NCBI GenBank assembly: GCA_002849045.2
Contig: NCRO01000111.1
Coordinates: 3,515 to 15,930, forward strand
Source: Candidatus Sediminicultor secundus
GTDB lineage: Bacteria > Atribacterota > JS1 > SB-45 > 34-128
Direction: 5' to 3'
DNA length: 12,416 nucleotides
Within the stretch, counting starts at the first letter, position 1, and every line of letters starts with the position of its first letter. Of this stretch, positions 1-5,630 are shown piece after piece. The notes below the pieces were generated by a model, which saw nothing but the letters and a program-made list of their open reading frames with translations, was not told where the DNA came from and did no database searches. Both the position numbers and the translations under genes were made by a program.

Positions 1-14
1 ACCTACTTATCTTT

Positions 15-44
15 ATTATAACTTTTAACAAAAAATATTGTACA
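15..44 (-). promoter_or_regulatory. possible promoter reading out of the left edge
   Basis: On the minus strand a perfect -10 TATAAT (15-20) lies 18 nt after TGTACA (39-44), which matches the -35 consensus at four of six positions. It is just beyond the end of rplT, so it could serve a gene to the left of the window. The -35 is mediocre and the region is AT-rich, so chance is a real alternative. Confidence 0.3.
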
Positions 45-69
45 GATATTAATGCGTATAAAAATAAAC

Positions 70-426
70 TTAATTTACACTTTCTTTAGCAACTTTCACT
101 ACACTAACAAATGCTTCATGATTTTTTACTGCTAATTCAGCTAATATTTTTCGATTGATTTCTACCCCTGCAACCTTTAAACCTCTTATAAACTTATTAT
201 AAGACATTCCTTCGTTTCTGGCGGCAATACCAATTCTGGTTATCCACAAACTTCTAAAATCTCTTTTTCTCGCTCTTCTATCTCTATAGGCATAAGAAAG
301 TGCCTTCATCATAGCTTCATGAGCAGTACGATAAAGTTTACTTTTTGCCCCCCAATATCCTTTAGTTAATTTTAGTACTTTTTTTCTTCTTCTTCTTGAG
401 GCAACACTATTTGTCGCTCTTGGCAT
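70..426 (-). CDS. rplT: 50S ribosomal protein L20
   Basis: L20 binds 23S rRNA early in assembly of the large subunit; in several bacteria it also represses its own operon by binding the mRNA leader. The 118-residue product begins MPRATNSVASRRRRKK, the basic N-terminal tail typical of L20. It continues with the family signature around KALSYAYRDRRARKRDFRSLWI and a globular RNA-binding C-terminal half. I chose the ATG at 424-426 because AAGGAG lies 8-9 nt upstream; an in-frame GTG three codons earlier overlaps the ribosome site and would add residues not seen in the family. It is the last gene of infC-rpmI-rplT. It is separated from rpmI by about 200 nt containing palindromic repeats, much wider than is usual for this pair. 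Confidence 0.97.
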   Translation of the reverse strand: MPRATNSVASRRRRKKVLKLTKGYWGAKSKLYRTAHEAMMKALSYAYRDRRARKRDFRSLWITRIGIAARNEGMSYNKFIRGLKVAGVEINRKILAELAVKNHEAFVSVVKVAKESVN

Positions 427-475
427 ACCATTCACTCCTTATCTTTTCTATATCCGAATTATTTTTCGATATGTC

Positions 476-517
476 ATTCCCGCACCCACTTTCGTGAGTA
501 TAAACTTCAGCGGGAAT
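476..517. repeat. REP-like palindromic element
   Basis: ATTCCCGC (476-483) and GCGGGAAT (510-517) form a perfect 8-bp outer stem. On the minus strand an inner hairpin, ACTCAC-GAAA-GTGGGT, has a GNRA tetraloop and 6 bp including one G-U. It resembles the short GC-rich 'attcccgc...gcgggaat' intergenic palindromes found in many bacterial genomes. It lies in the rpmI-rplT gap and would be transcribed. Confidence 0.7.
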
Positions 518-549
518 CTATTTTTCTTTTATCTTCTGGTTTCTTTGGA

Positions 550-563
550 CACGATGCATCGTG
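550..563. repeat. 14-bp perfect palindrome
   Basis: CACGATGCATCGTG is a perfect palindrome, flanked by GGA on the left and CTCCTAC on the right. The shape (short GC-richer palindrome with CTCC/CCCCTAC on one side) recurs at 5596-5620 and suggests a dispersed element family. No gene overlaps it. Confidence 0.6.
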
Positions 564-612
564 CTCCTACTTATGAATTCCACATTAAGTGCGAAATACC
601 AAAAATAACGTT

Positions 613-634
613 TTAATATTTTTAAAAATATTAA
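613..634. other. 22-bp AT-only palindrome overlapping the rpmI stop
   Basis: A perfect 22-bp self-complementary AT stretch starts at 613 and covers the rpmI stop codon (631-633). In RNA it would fold into a weak hairpin at the end of rpmI. It could slow ribosomes or polymerase, or protect the 3' end after processing. It has no GC stem, so I do not call it a terminator. Confidence 0.45.
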
Positions 635-828
635 GAATACGGTAACAATACTTTAACCTTTCTTACCTCAGCGCTACTAACCGTAGTACCTTTCCTTAGA
701 TTTCTCTTGCGCTTTGCAGTCTTTTTAGTCAAAATATGACTTTTATAAGCCTTTGACCTTATTATTATACCTGAACTGCTTACCTTAAATCTTTTTGCTG
801 AACTCTTATGCGTCTTCATTTTGGGCAT
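631..828 (-). CDS. rpmI: 50S ribosomal protein L35
   Basis: L35 is a small, very basic protein of the large ribosomal subunit. The 65-residue product begins [20 protein letters not shown], the diagnostic L35 N-terminus (MPKxKTxxxxAKRFK). It continues with lysine/arginine-rich sequence ending in a short hydrophobic tail, and its length is normal for the family. GAGG lies about 10 nt before the ATG. It follows infC by 33 nt and is presumably co-transcribed with it. Confidence 0.97.
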   Translation of the reverse strand: MPKMKTHKSSAKRFKVSSSGIIIRSKAYKSHILTKKTAKRKRNLRKGTTVSSAEVRKVKVLLPYS

Positions 829-861
829 ATATGTTTAACCTCTTTTCTAGTAATGTTTTTT

Positions 862-1374
862 TTATTTAGGCATTAAAACTAAAATCATATTCCGTCCTTC
901 TAACTTTGGCTCCTTTACAATCTTAGCAATTTCTTCGGTATGTTTAGTTATACGGTCCAATAATTCTCTTCCTAAATCTAAATATCTCATTTCTCGCCCT
1001 CTAAACATTATAGTAATTTTTACCTGATTACCTTCTTCTAAAAATTTACATAGATTTTTTACTTTAAAATTGTAATCATGTTCTCCAATATTAGGGCGCA
1101 TCTTTATTTCTTTCATTCCGCCGCTTTTCTGTTTCTTCTTCCCACTTCTATTTTTTTTATCCAGTAAGTATTTATATTTTCCGTAATCAATAATTCTACA
1201 AACTGGAGGATTAGCATCTGGCGCAACTTCAACTAAGTCAAGATTGCTCTTTTCTGCAAGTTCAAGACCCTCCTTTTTACTTACTATCCCTACCTGTTTA
1301 CCTTCAAAATCTATAAGCCTGATCTTCTCTGTTCTGATTTTTTCATTTATTCTTAACTTTGGTGTTGACTTAAT
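862..1374 (-). CDS. infC: translation initiation factor IF-3, probable ATT start
   Basis: IF-3 binds the 30S subunit, keeps it apart from 50S and proofreads the start codon. The reading frame runs back from the TAA at 862-864 to a TAA at 1390-1392 without any in-frame ATG, GTG or TTG upstream of codon 1114-1116. Starting there would remove the whole N-terminal domain. The upstream codons encode a classic IF-3 N-domain (KLRINEKIR..., then NLDLVEVAPDANPPVCRI and DYGKYKY), so translation must begin near 1374. AAGGAGG (1384-1390) is 9 nt before ATT (1372-1374), an ideal gap; ATA at 1378-1380 is only 3 nt away. ATT gives 170 residues, normal for IF-3. AUU is the known infC start in Escherichia coli and other bacteria, where IF-3 rejects its own non-standard codon and so autoregulates. 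The C-terminal domain ends EGRNMILVLMPK. Confidence 0.93.
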   Translation of the reverse strand: MKSTPKLRINEKIRTEKIRLIDFEGKQVGIVSKKEGLELAEKSNLDLVEVAPDANPPVCRIIDYGKYKYLLDKKNRSGKKKQKSGGMKEIKMRPNIGEHDYNFKVKNLCKFLEEGNQVKITIMFRGREMRYLDLGRELLDRITKHTEEIAKIVKEPKLEGRNMILVLMPK

Positions 1375-1541
1375 TCCTATTTTCCTCCTTTACACCGCTT
1401 AAAGATGAGCAATACGTCAATTTTTATACATTTTAAATTAGTTTTTTAGCTCAACTTTAGAATATAATTTTACTAATTTTAATAGATAAAAAGATATAGC
1501 TCTTAAATTTCCTCAAAATATATACAAACCTTCATTATTTT
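1375..1541 (-). promoter_or_regulatory. infC operon 5' leader
   Basis: About 165 nt separate the predicted transcription start from the infC start. AAATTAGT/ACTAATTT (1472-1479 with 1435-1442) can form an 8-bp hairpin with a roughly 29-nt loop. Leaders of infC-rpmI-rplT operons often carry L20 or IF-3 regulatory structures, but I cannot recognise a known one here. The AAGGAGG at 1384-1390 is the infC ribosome site. Confidence 0.35.
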
Positions 1542-1547
1542 TAAAAA

Positions 1548-1576
1548 ACTATAACATATTCTTTATTTATAGTCAA
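1548..1576 (-). promoter_or_regulatory. sigma-A/70-type promoter of infC operon
   Basis: TTGACT (1571-1576), a 17-nt spacer and TATAGT (1548-1553) read on the minus strand, with TG one base before the -10 (extended -10). It lies about 175 nt upstream of infC and gives infC-rpmI-rplT transcription independent of thrS. A family of CGTATCTCG repeats begins just upstream of the -35. Confidence 0.75.
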
Positions 1577-1582
1577 TATATT

Positions 1583-1731
1583 ACTCGTATCTCGTATTAC
1601 GTGAATCGTATCTCGCAAAAACCAAATAGCCAGAAATATTAAAAATTAGAAAAATTGTGTGTTTGAATTTATTTTTCTTTCGAGATACAAGATACGAGAT
1701 ACGAACAACGAAATTGTATCGCATATCGCGA
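1583..1731. repeat. CGTATCTCG-type inverted repeat element
   Basis: A left cluster of TCGTATCTCGTAT / TCGTATCTCG copies (1585-1615) faces a right cluster of CGAGATAC / GATACGAGATACGA copies (1681-1704). The 13-bp arm 1585-1597 is exactly complementary to 1692-1704, and the inner arm 1606-1615 pairs with 1681-1690 with one mismatch. Further CGTATCGC/TATCGCG material continues to 1731. The 65-codon frame here is repeat-derived. The structure could be a miniature inverted-repeat element or a large hairpin; no transposase is visible. Confidence 0.65.
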
Positions 1732-1846
1732 AAAGTTAGATAAAAAATACCGTTCTTTTTCTTTTCCCAATTCCCCATTAAAATTTACACTAACATAAAC
1801 CTTTATAAATAATCAGAATATATGGATATAGAAGAATTTTTACATA

Positions 1847-3757
1847 TTATAAGGTTTTTTCTTCGATCTCTTTTAAAACATCTTCGATAAACTTGGTTAA
1901 TTTTACCTTCCCTAAGTCTCCCTTTCCTCTCTTTCTTATCGAAGTAAAGCCCTCTTCTACTTCTTTATCTCCAAATATCAACATATAGGGGATCTTTTCC
2001 ATCTCAGCTTTTCTTATCTTAGCCCCAATTTTATCATTAATCTCGTCTAATTCCGCTCTTATATTATATTTACTTAACTCATTCACTATATTTTTACCGT
2101 ACTCAATATGCCTGTCAGCAATGGGCAGCAATCTTACTTGAACGGGGGCTAACCACAAAGGAAATGCTCCCGCATAATTTTCGATAAGTATCCCGATAAA
2201 TCTCTCTATGCTTCCCAAAATAGTTCGATGCAGCATAACCGGCCTTTCCTTGTCGCCTTCTTTATTAATATAGTAAAGATCAAATTTTTCAGGCATAATA
2301 AAATCTAACTGGATGGTACCGCACTGCCAGTTTCTGCCTATGCAATCCTCTAAATGAAAATCTATTTTAGGACCGTAAAATGCCCCATCGCCTTCATTTA
2401 CAATATAATCTATCTTTTTATCTTTTAAAGCTTCTTCCAGACTGCTGGTAGCTTTTTCCCATATTTCATCCGAACCCATGGCATTTTCCGGTTTAGTGCT
2501 TAATTCCACACGATAGGAAAAACCAAAGGCCTTATATATTTTATCAGTTAAATCAATTACTCCTTTTATCTCATCTTTAATCTGCTCCGAAGTCATATAT
2601 ATATGGGCATCATCCTGGGTAAAACACCTTACCCTGAAGAGTCCATGAAGCACCCCGGATAATTCATGTCTGTGCACTAACCCTAATTCCCCTATTCTAA
2701 GCGGTAAATCTCTATAACTGTGAAGGGTAGTTTTGTAAATTAAAATTCCTCCGGGACAGTTCATCGGTTTAATAGCATAATCTTCCTCATCTATCTTGGT
2801 AAAATACATATTTTCCTTATAATGATCCCAATGCCCGGATTTTACCCATAATGATTTATTTAAGATAATCGGAGTTTTAACTTCCGTATAACCACTCTTA
2901 TAATGTTCCTCTTTCCAGTAATCCTCCAGGATATTTCTTAACACCATTCCTTTCGGATGAAAGAAAGGAAAACCAACTCCCTCATCATGAAAGCTGAATA
3001 AATCTAAATCTTTTCCTAATTTTCGATGGTCTCTCCTTTTTGCTTCTTCAATTAATTTTAAATAATTATCCAGTTCGGATTTTTTATCGAATGAGGTTCC
3101 GTAAATACGTTGCAACATCTTATTTTTTTCATTTCCCCTCCAGTATGCACCGGCAACGCTTAAAAGTTTAAAAGCTGTTAACTTCCCGGTAGAAGAAATA
3201 TGGGGGCCTCTGCACAGATCAATAAAATCTCCCTGCTGATATAAGGTAACCATATCATCTTCTATATCTTTAAGAAGTTCTATTTTATAATCTTCTTTTT
3301 GTTTTTTAAATAACTCATCAGCTTCCTTCTTGCTTACTTCTATCCTTTTTAGAGGGAGATTTCTACCCACTATCTCTTTCATCCTTTTCTCAATAAGTAC
3401 TATATCCCCTGGAGTAAAGGAACAGTCTAAATCAAAATCATAATAGAAGCCATCCTTAATGGCTGGCCCAATGGCTAATTTTGCTTGGGGGAATAATTCT
3501 TTTACCGCCTGGGCCATAATATGGGAACTGCTATGATGATAAATTTCTCTGCCTTCAGGTGAAGCAAAAGTTATGATCTCAACCCGATTATTATCCTCAA
3601 GAATATAATTTAAATCCCTCTCCACTCCATTTACTATACCGGCAATTGCCTCTTTGCCTAATTTTTTACTTATTTTAATAACAGCATCATGCAAAGTAGC
3701 GCCTTTTTTCAATTTTATTTCCGAACCGTCTAATAAAACAACTTTAATTTCTGACAT
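1847..3757 (-). CDS. thrS: threonine--tRNA ligase
   Basis: ThrRS charges tRNA-Thr with threonine in the cytoplasm. The 636-residue product has the full bacterial layout. The N-terminal TGS domain covers about residues 1-62. The editing (SAD) domain has its HSSSH motif near 75-79 and CRGPH near 182-186. The class II catalytic core has MNCPGG (zinc Cys about 334), a DDAHIY zinc His (about 385) and LHRTILGS in motif 3 (zinc His about 510). The C-terminal anticodon-binding domain starts at WLAPVQV. I chose the ATG at 3755-3757 because AAGGAGG sits 8 nt upstream; the frame extends nine codons further to a TTG, but that segment contains the ribosome site. A T-box leader lies directly upstream. thrS next to infC is a classical order, here interrupted by repeats and a promoter. 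Confidence 0.97.
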   Translation of the reverse strand: MSEIKVVLLDGSEIKLKKGATLHDAVIKISKKLGKEAIAGIVNGVERDLNYILEDNNRVEIITFASPEGREIYHHSSSHIMAQAVKELFPQAKLAIGPAIKDGFYYDFDLDCSFTPGDIVLIEKRMKEIVGRNLPLKRIEVSKKEADELFKKQKEDYKIELLKDIEDDMVTLYQQGDFIDLCRGPHISSTGKLTAFKLLSVAGAYWRGNEKNKMLQRIYGTSFDKKSELDNYLKLIEEAKRRDHRKLGKDLDLFSFHDEGVGFPFFHPKGMVLRNILEDYWKEEHYKSGYTEVKTPIILNKSLWVKSGHWDHYKENMYFTKIDEEDYAIKPMNCPGGILIYKTTLHSYRDLPLRIGELGLVHRHELSGVLHGLFRVRCFTQDDAHIYMTSEQIKDEIKGVIDLTDKIYKAFGFSYRVELSTKPENAMGSDEIWEKATSSLEEALKDKKIDYIVNEGDGAFYGPKIDFHLEDCIGRNWQCGTIQLDFIMPEKFDLYYINKEGDKERPVMLHRTILGSIERFIGILIENYAGAFPLWLAPVQVRLLPIADRHIEYGKNIVNELSKYNIRAELDEINDKIGAKIRKAEMEKIPYMLIFGDKEVEEGFTSIRKRGKGDLGKVKLTKFIEDVLKEIEEKTL

Positions 3758-3782
3758 AATATCTACCTCCTTATAATTAAAC

Positions 3783-4056
3783 AAAAAAACTTCTTGTCCT
3801 GTATCAGAAAAGGACGAGAAGTATAATATAATGATCTCGCGGTTCCACCTTTTTTAGTTTAAGTTAATATATTAAGGTTAACTCAAACCCGCTTAAAATA
3901 TTTTATCGGATATACTCGCCTAATTTTACTCATTTTTCTAAAATTTCAAATTAGGGATTTAATGTAGAAAAGGTATTCGATTAAACTTTTATGCAGACAC
4001 TTACACCTTTATCAATATCTACTCTCTTTAAAAAAGATTAACCTACTATTTCCTAC
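3783..4056 (-). promoter_or_regulatory. T-box riboswitch leader of thrS
   Basis: A complete tRNA-sensing attenuator is visible. Stem I has base helix GTAGGAAA/TTTTCTAC (4049-4056 with 3964-3971). Its internal loop has AGTA (4044-4047) facing GAATACC (3972-3978), and its upper helix is GGTTAATCTTTT/AAAAGTTTAATC with one mismatch. The apical loop contains GGTGTAAG. Stem II is CCTAATTT/AAATTAGG, and Stem III is an 11-bp hairpin GTTTGAGTTAA/TTAACTTAAAC. The antiterminator (3810-3851) is AAGG-[TGGAACC]-GCGAGA paired with TCTCGT-CCTT. The competing terminator is ACTTCTCGTCCT/AGGACAAGAAGT followed by seven Ts (3783-3789). ACC in the specifier loop fits Thr. Uncharged tRNA would stabilise the antiterminator and turn thrS on. 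There is no visible promoter between this leader and tRNA-Val(GAC), 29 nt upstream. Confidence 0.95.
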
Positions 4057-4085
4057 GCAATCTTATTTTATTATTAGATTTTAAA

Positions 4086-4160
4086 TGGTGGGCGGTACTG
4101 GATTCGAACCAGTGACTTCTTGCGCGTCGAGCAAGCATTCTACCACTGAATTAACCGCCC
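4086..4160 (-). tRNA. tRNA-Val(GAC), with C33
   Basis: The cloverleaf is intact: acceptor GGGCGGT/ACCGCCC, D-stem ATTC/GAAT, anticodon stem CTTGC/GCAAG, T-arm ACTGG-TTCGAAT-CCAGT, discriminator A73 and encoded CCA. The seven-base anticodon loop is TCGACGC, giving anticodon GAC (Val) but C rather than the near-universal U at position 33. The isotype call rests on the anticodon, A73 and general similarity to GAC valine tRNAs. It is last in the array, directly before the thrS T-box leader. Confidence 0.85.
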
Positions 4161-4203
4161 GTCTCCCGATACCTCTAACCGTTACTCAAAACCAAAAACT
4201 AAA

Positions 4204-4277
4204 TGGAGGCGGCACTCGGATTCGAACCGAGGATGAAGGATTTGCAGTCCTCTGCCTTACCACTTGGCGATGCCGCC
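4204..4277 (-). tRNA. tRNA-Cys(GCA)
   Basis: Acceptor GGCGGCA/TGCCGCC, D-arm GCCAAGTGGTAAGGC, anticodon loop with GCA, T-arm CTCGG-TTCGAAT-CCGAG, U73 (the cysteine identity base) and encoded CCA. It is the fifth gene of the array in transcription order. Confidence 0.96.
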
Positions 4278-4297
4278 ACATTTAATTTTTATAAAGA

Positions 4298-4372
4298 TGG
4301 AGCGGAAAACGGGATTTGAACCCGCGACCCTCGCCTTGGCAAGGCGATGCTCTACCACTGAGCTATTTCCGC
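4298..4372 (-). tRNA. tRNA-Gly(GCC)
   Basis: Acceptor GCGGAAA/TTTCCGC, D-arm GCTCAGTGGTAGAGC, anticodon stem-loop CGCCT-TGCCA-AGGCG region with anticodon GCC, T-arm GCGGG-TTCAAAT-CCCGT, U73 and encoded CCA. It is the fourth gene of the array. Confidence 0.96.
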
Positions 4373-4380
4373 AAAAAACT

Positions 4381-4456
4381 TGGTGCCGAGACCCAGAATC
4401 GAACTGGGCACACGTGGATTTTCAGTCCACTGCTCTACCAACTGAGCTATCTCGGC
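4381..4456 (-). tRNA. tRNA-Phe(GAA)
   Basis: Acceptor GCCGAGA/TCTCGGC, D-arm GCTCAGTTGGTAGAGC, anticodon stem GTGGA/TCCAC with loop CTGAAAA (anticodon GAA), T-arm CCCAG-TTCGATT-CTGGG, A73 and encoded CCA. It is the third gene of the array, 8 nt upstream of tRNA-Gly. Confidence 0.97.
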
Positions 4457-4495
4457 ATTTAAAATCGCCTTATATAATCATGTTGTTAAAAAAGA

Positions 4496-4574
4496 TGGCG
4501 GGGTCGACGAGATTTGAACTCGCGATCTCCTGCGTGACAGGCAGGCGTGTTAAACCAAGCTGCACTACGACCCC
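4496..4574 (-). tRNA. tRNA-Asp(GTC)
   Basis: Acceptor GGGGTCG/CGACCCC, anticodon stem CCTGC/GCAGG with loop CTGTCAC (anticodon GTC), T-arm GCGAG-TTCAAAT-CTCGT, G73 (an aspartate identity base) and encoded CCA. It is the second gene of the array. Confidence 0.97.
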
Positions 4575-4595
4575 ACTATATATTTTATTAAAAAT

Positions 4596-4671
4596 TGGTA
4601 GGCGGAACAGGGCTTGAACCTGTGACCCCTGGCTTGTAAAACCAGTGCTCTCCCAACTGAGCTACCCGCCC
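4596..4671 (-). tRNA. tRNA-Val(TAC)
   Basis: Acceptor GGGCGGG pairs with TCCGCCT with G-U pairs at both ends. D-arm GCTCAGTTGGGAGAGC, anticodon stem CTGGT/GCCAG with loop TTTACAA (anticodon TAC), T-arm ACAGG-TTCAAGC-CCTGT, A73 and encoded CCA. It is the first gene of the array, about 25 nt after the predicted transcription start. Confidence 0.95.
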
Positions 4672-4701
4672 GTTTATCTCTTTTTTTACTATGCAAGTGA
4701 T

Positions 4702-4730
4702 ATTATAACATCTCTCTTTTTCTTTGTCTA
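4702..4730 (-). promoter_or_regulatory. promoter of the tRNA array (and probably thrS)
   Basis: TAGACA (4725-4730, five of six to consensus), a 17-nt spacer and a perfect TATAAT (4702-4707) with TG one base upstream (extended -10). It points into the six-tRNA array, whose first gene begins about 30 nt downstream. Since no other promoter is visible before thrS, it probably also supplies the thrS T-box leader. Confidence 0.75.
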
Positions 4731-4763
4731 TAATAATATTAGCATAATATTTCTAAATTTTGC

Positions 4764-4803
4764 AAAAACATTCAACATAATCGACTTACCGATTATGTTG
4801 AAT
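4764..4803 (-). terminator. intrinsic terminator between ssb and the tRNA array
   Basis: ATTCAACATAATCG (4770-4783) and CGATTATGTTGAAT (4790-4803) form a perfect 14-bp stem with a 6-nt loop. Read on the minus strand it is followed by GTTTTTG (five Ts at 4764-4768). It would end leftward transcription from ssb about 220 nt beyond its stop, just before the tRNA promoter. The T-run is short. Confidence 0.65.
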
Positions 4804-4849
4804 TCACCAATTAAATTATTCGTTAGCATCTAGTTTTTATTTAATTAGC

Positions 4850-4922
4850 CTTCCGGTCTGCCGGCCAATTTAGTTTGCTGGTTTAATCCCAAATCTTTAG
4901 CTAACTAACCAACAAACTAAAT
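4850..4922. repeat. inverted-repeat element downstream of ssb
   Basis: A 16-bp arm (4868-4883, ATTTAGTTTGCTGGTT) is complementary to 4907-4922 with one mismatch around a 23-nt loop. A small CCGG-TCTG-CCGG hairpin adjoins it at about 4853-4864. The interval 4804-5021 contains no credible gene: only this element, CTCTACGCTACCCGC-type low-complexity sequence and the GTTAGTGAATAGT repeat. Confidence 0.5.
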
Positions 4923-4987
4923 GTATACGCTCTACGCTACCCGCTATCAAATTTTCTGGTTTCCAATTTCTATCTTTTCTTTTCTTC

Positions 4988-5018
4988 ACTAAATACTATT
5001 CACTAACGATTATTCACT
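4988..5018. repeat. GTTAGTGAATAGT-family repeat after ssb stop
   Basis: Copies of TATTCACTA / ATTCACTAACG (minus strand TAGTGAATA, CGTTAGTGAATAGT) begin within a few bases of the ssb stop codon. Related copies occur at 8887-8913 and, in the opposite orientation, at 12329-12350. It looks like a dispersed intergenic repeat; its function is unknown. Confidence 0.55.
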
Positions 5019-5021
5019 ATT

Positions 5022-5501
5022 TCAAAACGGAATATCATCTTCTGATACTTTAGTATCTTCTACTTTGGCATCTTCTACTTTAGTATCTTCACTTACTACT
5101 TCCTCAGAAACATCCTCTTCACTCTCTGTGGGAGGGCCTTCTTTGGCAATACCTGTATCTTTCACTAAATCTAAAAATTGTACAGTTCTGGCGTTAATTT
5201 CAAAAGAAGTCCTCTTGTTTCCTTCTTTATCCTGCCAATTATTAGACCTTAATTCGCCACTTATAGCTACCCTTCTGCCTTTTTTTAAAAACTGTGAAAC
5301 ATTTTCTGCCTGCTTACCCCAGGTTGTTACATTTATAAAGAGAACTTCCTCTATATTATTTCCTTCCTGATTTCGATACGTTCTGTTTATGGCAATGCCA
5401 AACTTACATACCCCTGTCCCGCCAGGTGTGTATCTTAATTCCGGGTCTCTGGTTAATCTGCCAATACCGATAAAACTATTTAAGTCGCCAAAAGTAGCCA
5501 T
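5022..5501 (-). CDS. ssb: single-stranded DNA-binding protein
   Basis: SSB coats single-stranded DNA and recruits repair and replication proteins through its acidic C-terminal tip. The 159-residue product has an OB fold over about residues 1-112 (NSFIGIGRLTRDPELRYTPGG near the start, then KKGRRVAISGELRSNNW). An acidic linker follows, with the canonical tip DDIPF. The linker holds VEDTK/VEDAK repeats encoded by a 15-bp tandem repeat. GGAGG lies about 10 nt before the ATG. It stands between leuS and the tRNA array rather than in the common rpsF-ssb-rpsR cluster, so it may be a second copy or simply relocated. Confidence 0.96.
   Translation of the reverse strand: MATFGDLNSFIGIGRLTRDPELRYTPGGTGVCKFGIAINRTYRNQEGNNIEEVLFINVTTWGKQAENVSQFLKKGRRVAISGELRSNNWQDKEGNKRTSFEINARTVQFLDLVKDTGIAKEGPPTESEEDVSEEVVSEDTKVEDAKVEDTKVSEDDIPF
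5046..5090 (-). repeat. three 15-bp tandem repeats inside ssb
   Basis: Three in-frame 15-bp units (5046-5060, 5061-5075, 5076-5090), the outer two identical, encode repeated VEDTK-type pentapeptides in the disordered SSB linker. Slippage in whole units would change linker length without shifting the frame. Confidence 0.85.
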
Positions 5502-5558
5502 AATAATATTTCCTCCTTTTTTGTTTTAAATTTAAATTTTTTTGTATGCCGTACAAGG

Positions 5559-5576
5559 GGTCAGATTTATCTGACC
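5559..5576. repeat. palindrome in leuS-ssb gap
   Basis: GGTCAGAT-TT-ATCTGACC is a perfect 8-bp inverted repeat with a 2-nt centre. No T-run follows on either strand, so it is not called a terminator. It is one of two palindromes in the 168-bp leuS-ssb gap. Confidence 0.6.
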
Positions 5577-5595
5577 AGGGTTGTATGAGTTAGAA

Positions 5596-5615
5596 GGGCG
5601 TATTACAATACGCCC
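5596..5615. repeat. GGGCGTATT palindrome in leuS-ssb gap
   Basis: GGGCGTATT-AC-AATACGCCC is a perfect 9-bp inverted repeat followed by CCTAC, resembling the palindrome near 550. On the plus strand it is followed after 6 nt by a T-run, but there is no plus-strand gene to terminate. Confidence 0.6.
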
Positions 5616-5630
5616 CTACTTCTTTTTTTA

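Noticed and set aside
1581..1778. 65-codon minus-strand frame between thrS and infC
   Set aside because: Its sequence is the translation of the CGTATCTCG repeats (RYE, SYLVSR, ARYDSR), it has no ribosome site, and it has no family likeness.
4085..4617. Two plus-strand open frames of 66 and 117 codons
   Set aside because: They run antisense through the six tRNA genes. The GFEP/STTEL-like peptides are the usual translation of reversed T-arms and D-arms, not proteins.
4645..4833. 62-codon plus-strand frame
   Set aside because: It crosses the tRNA-Val gene, the tRNA promoter and the terminator hairpin, and it is low-complexity and AT-driven.
5558..5612. Promoter for ssb (TTGTAA, 17 nt, TACAAC)
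   Set aside because: Both hexamers match consensus at only four of six positions, and the -35 falls in a repeated palindrome; this is too weak to annotate.
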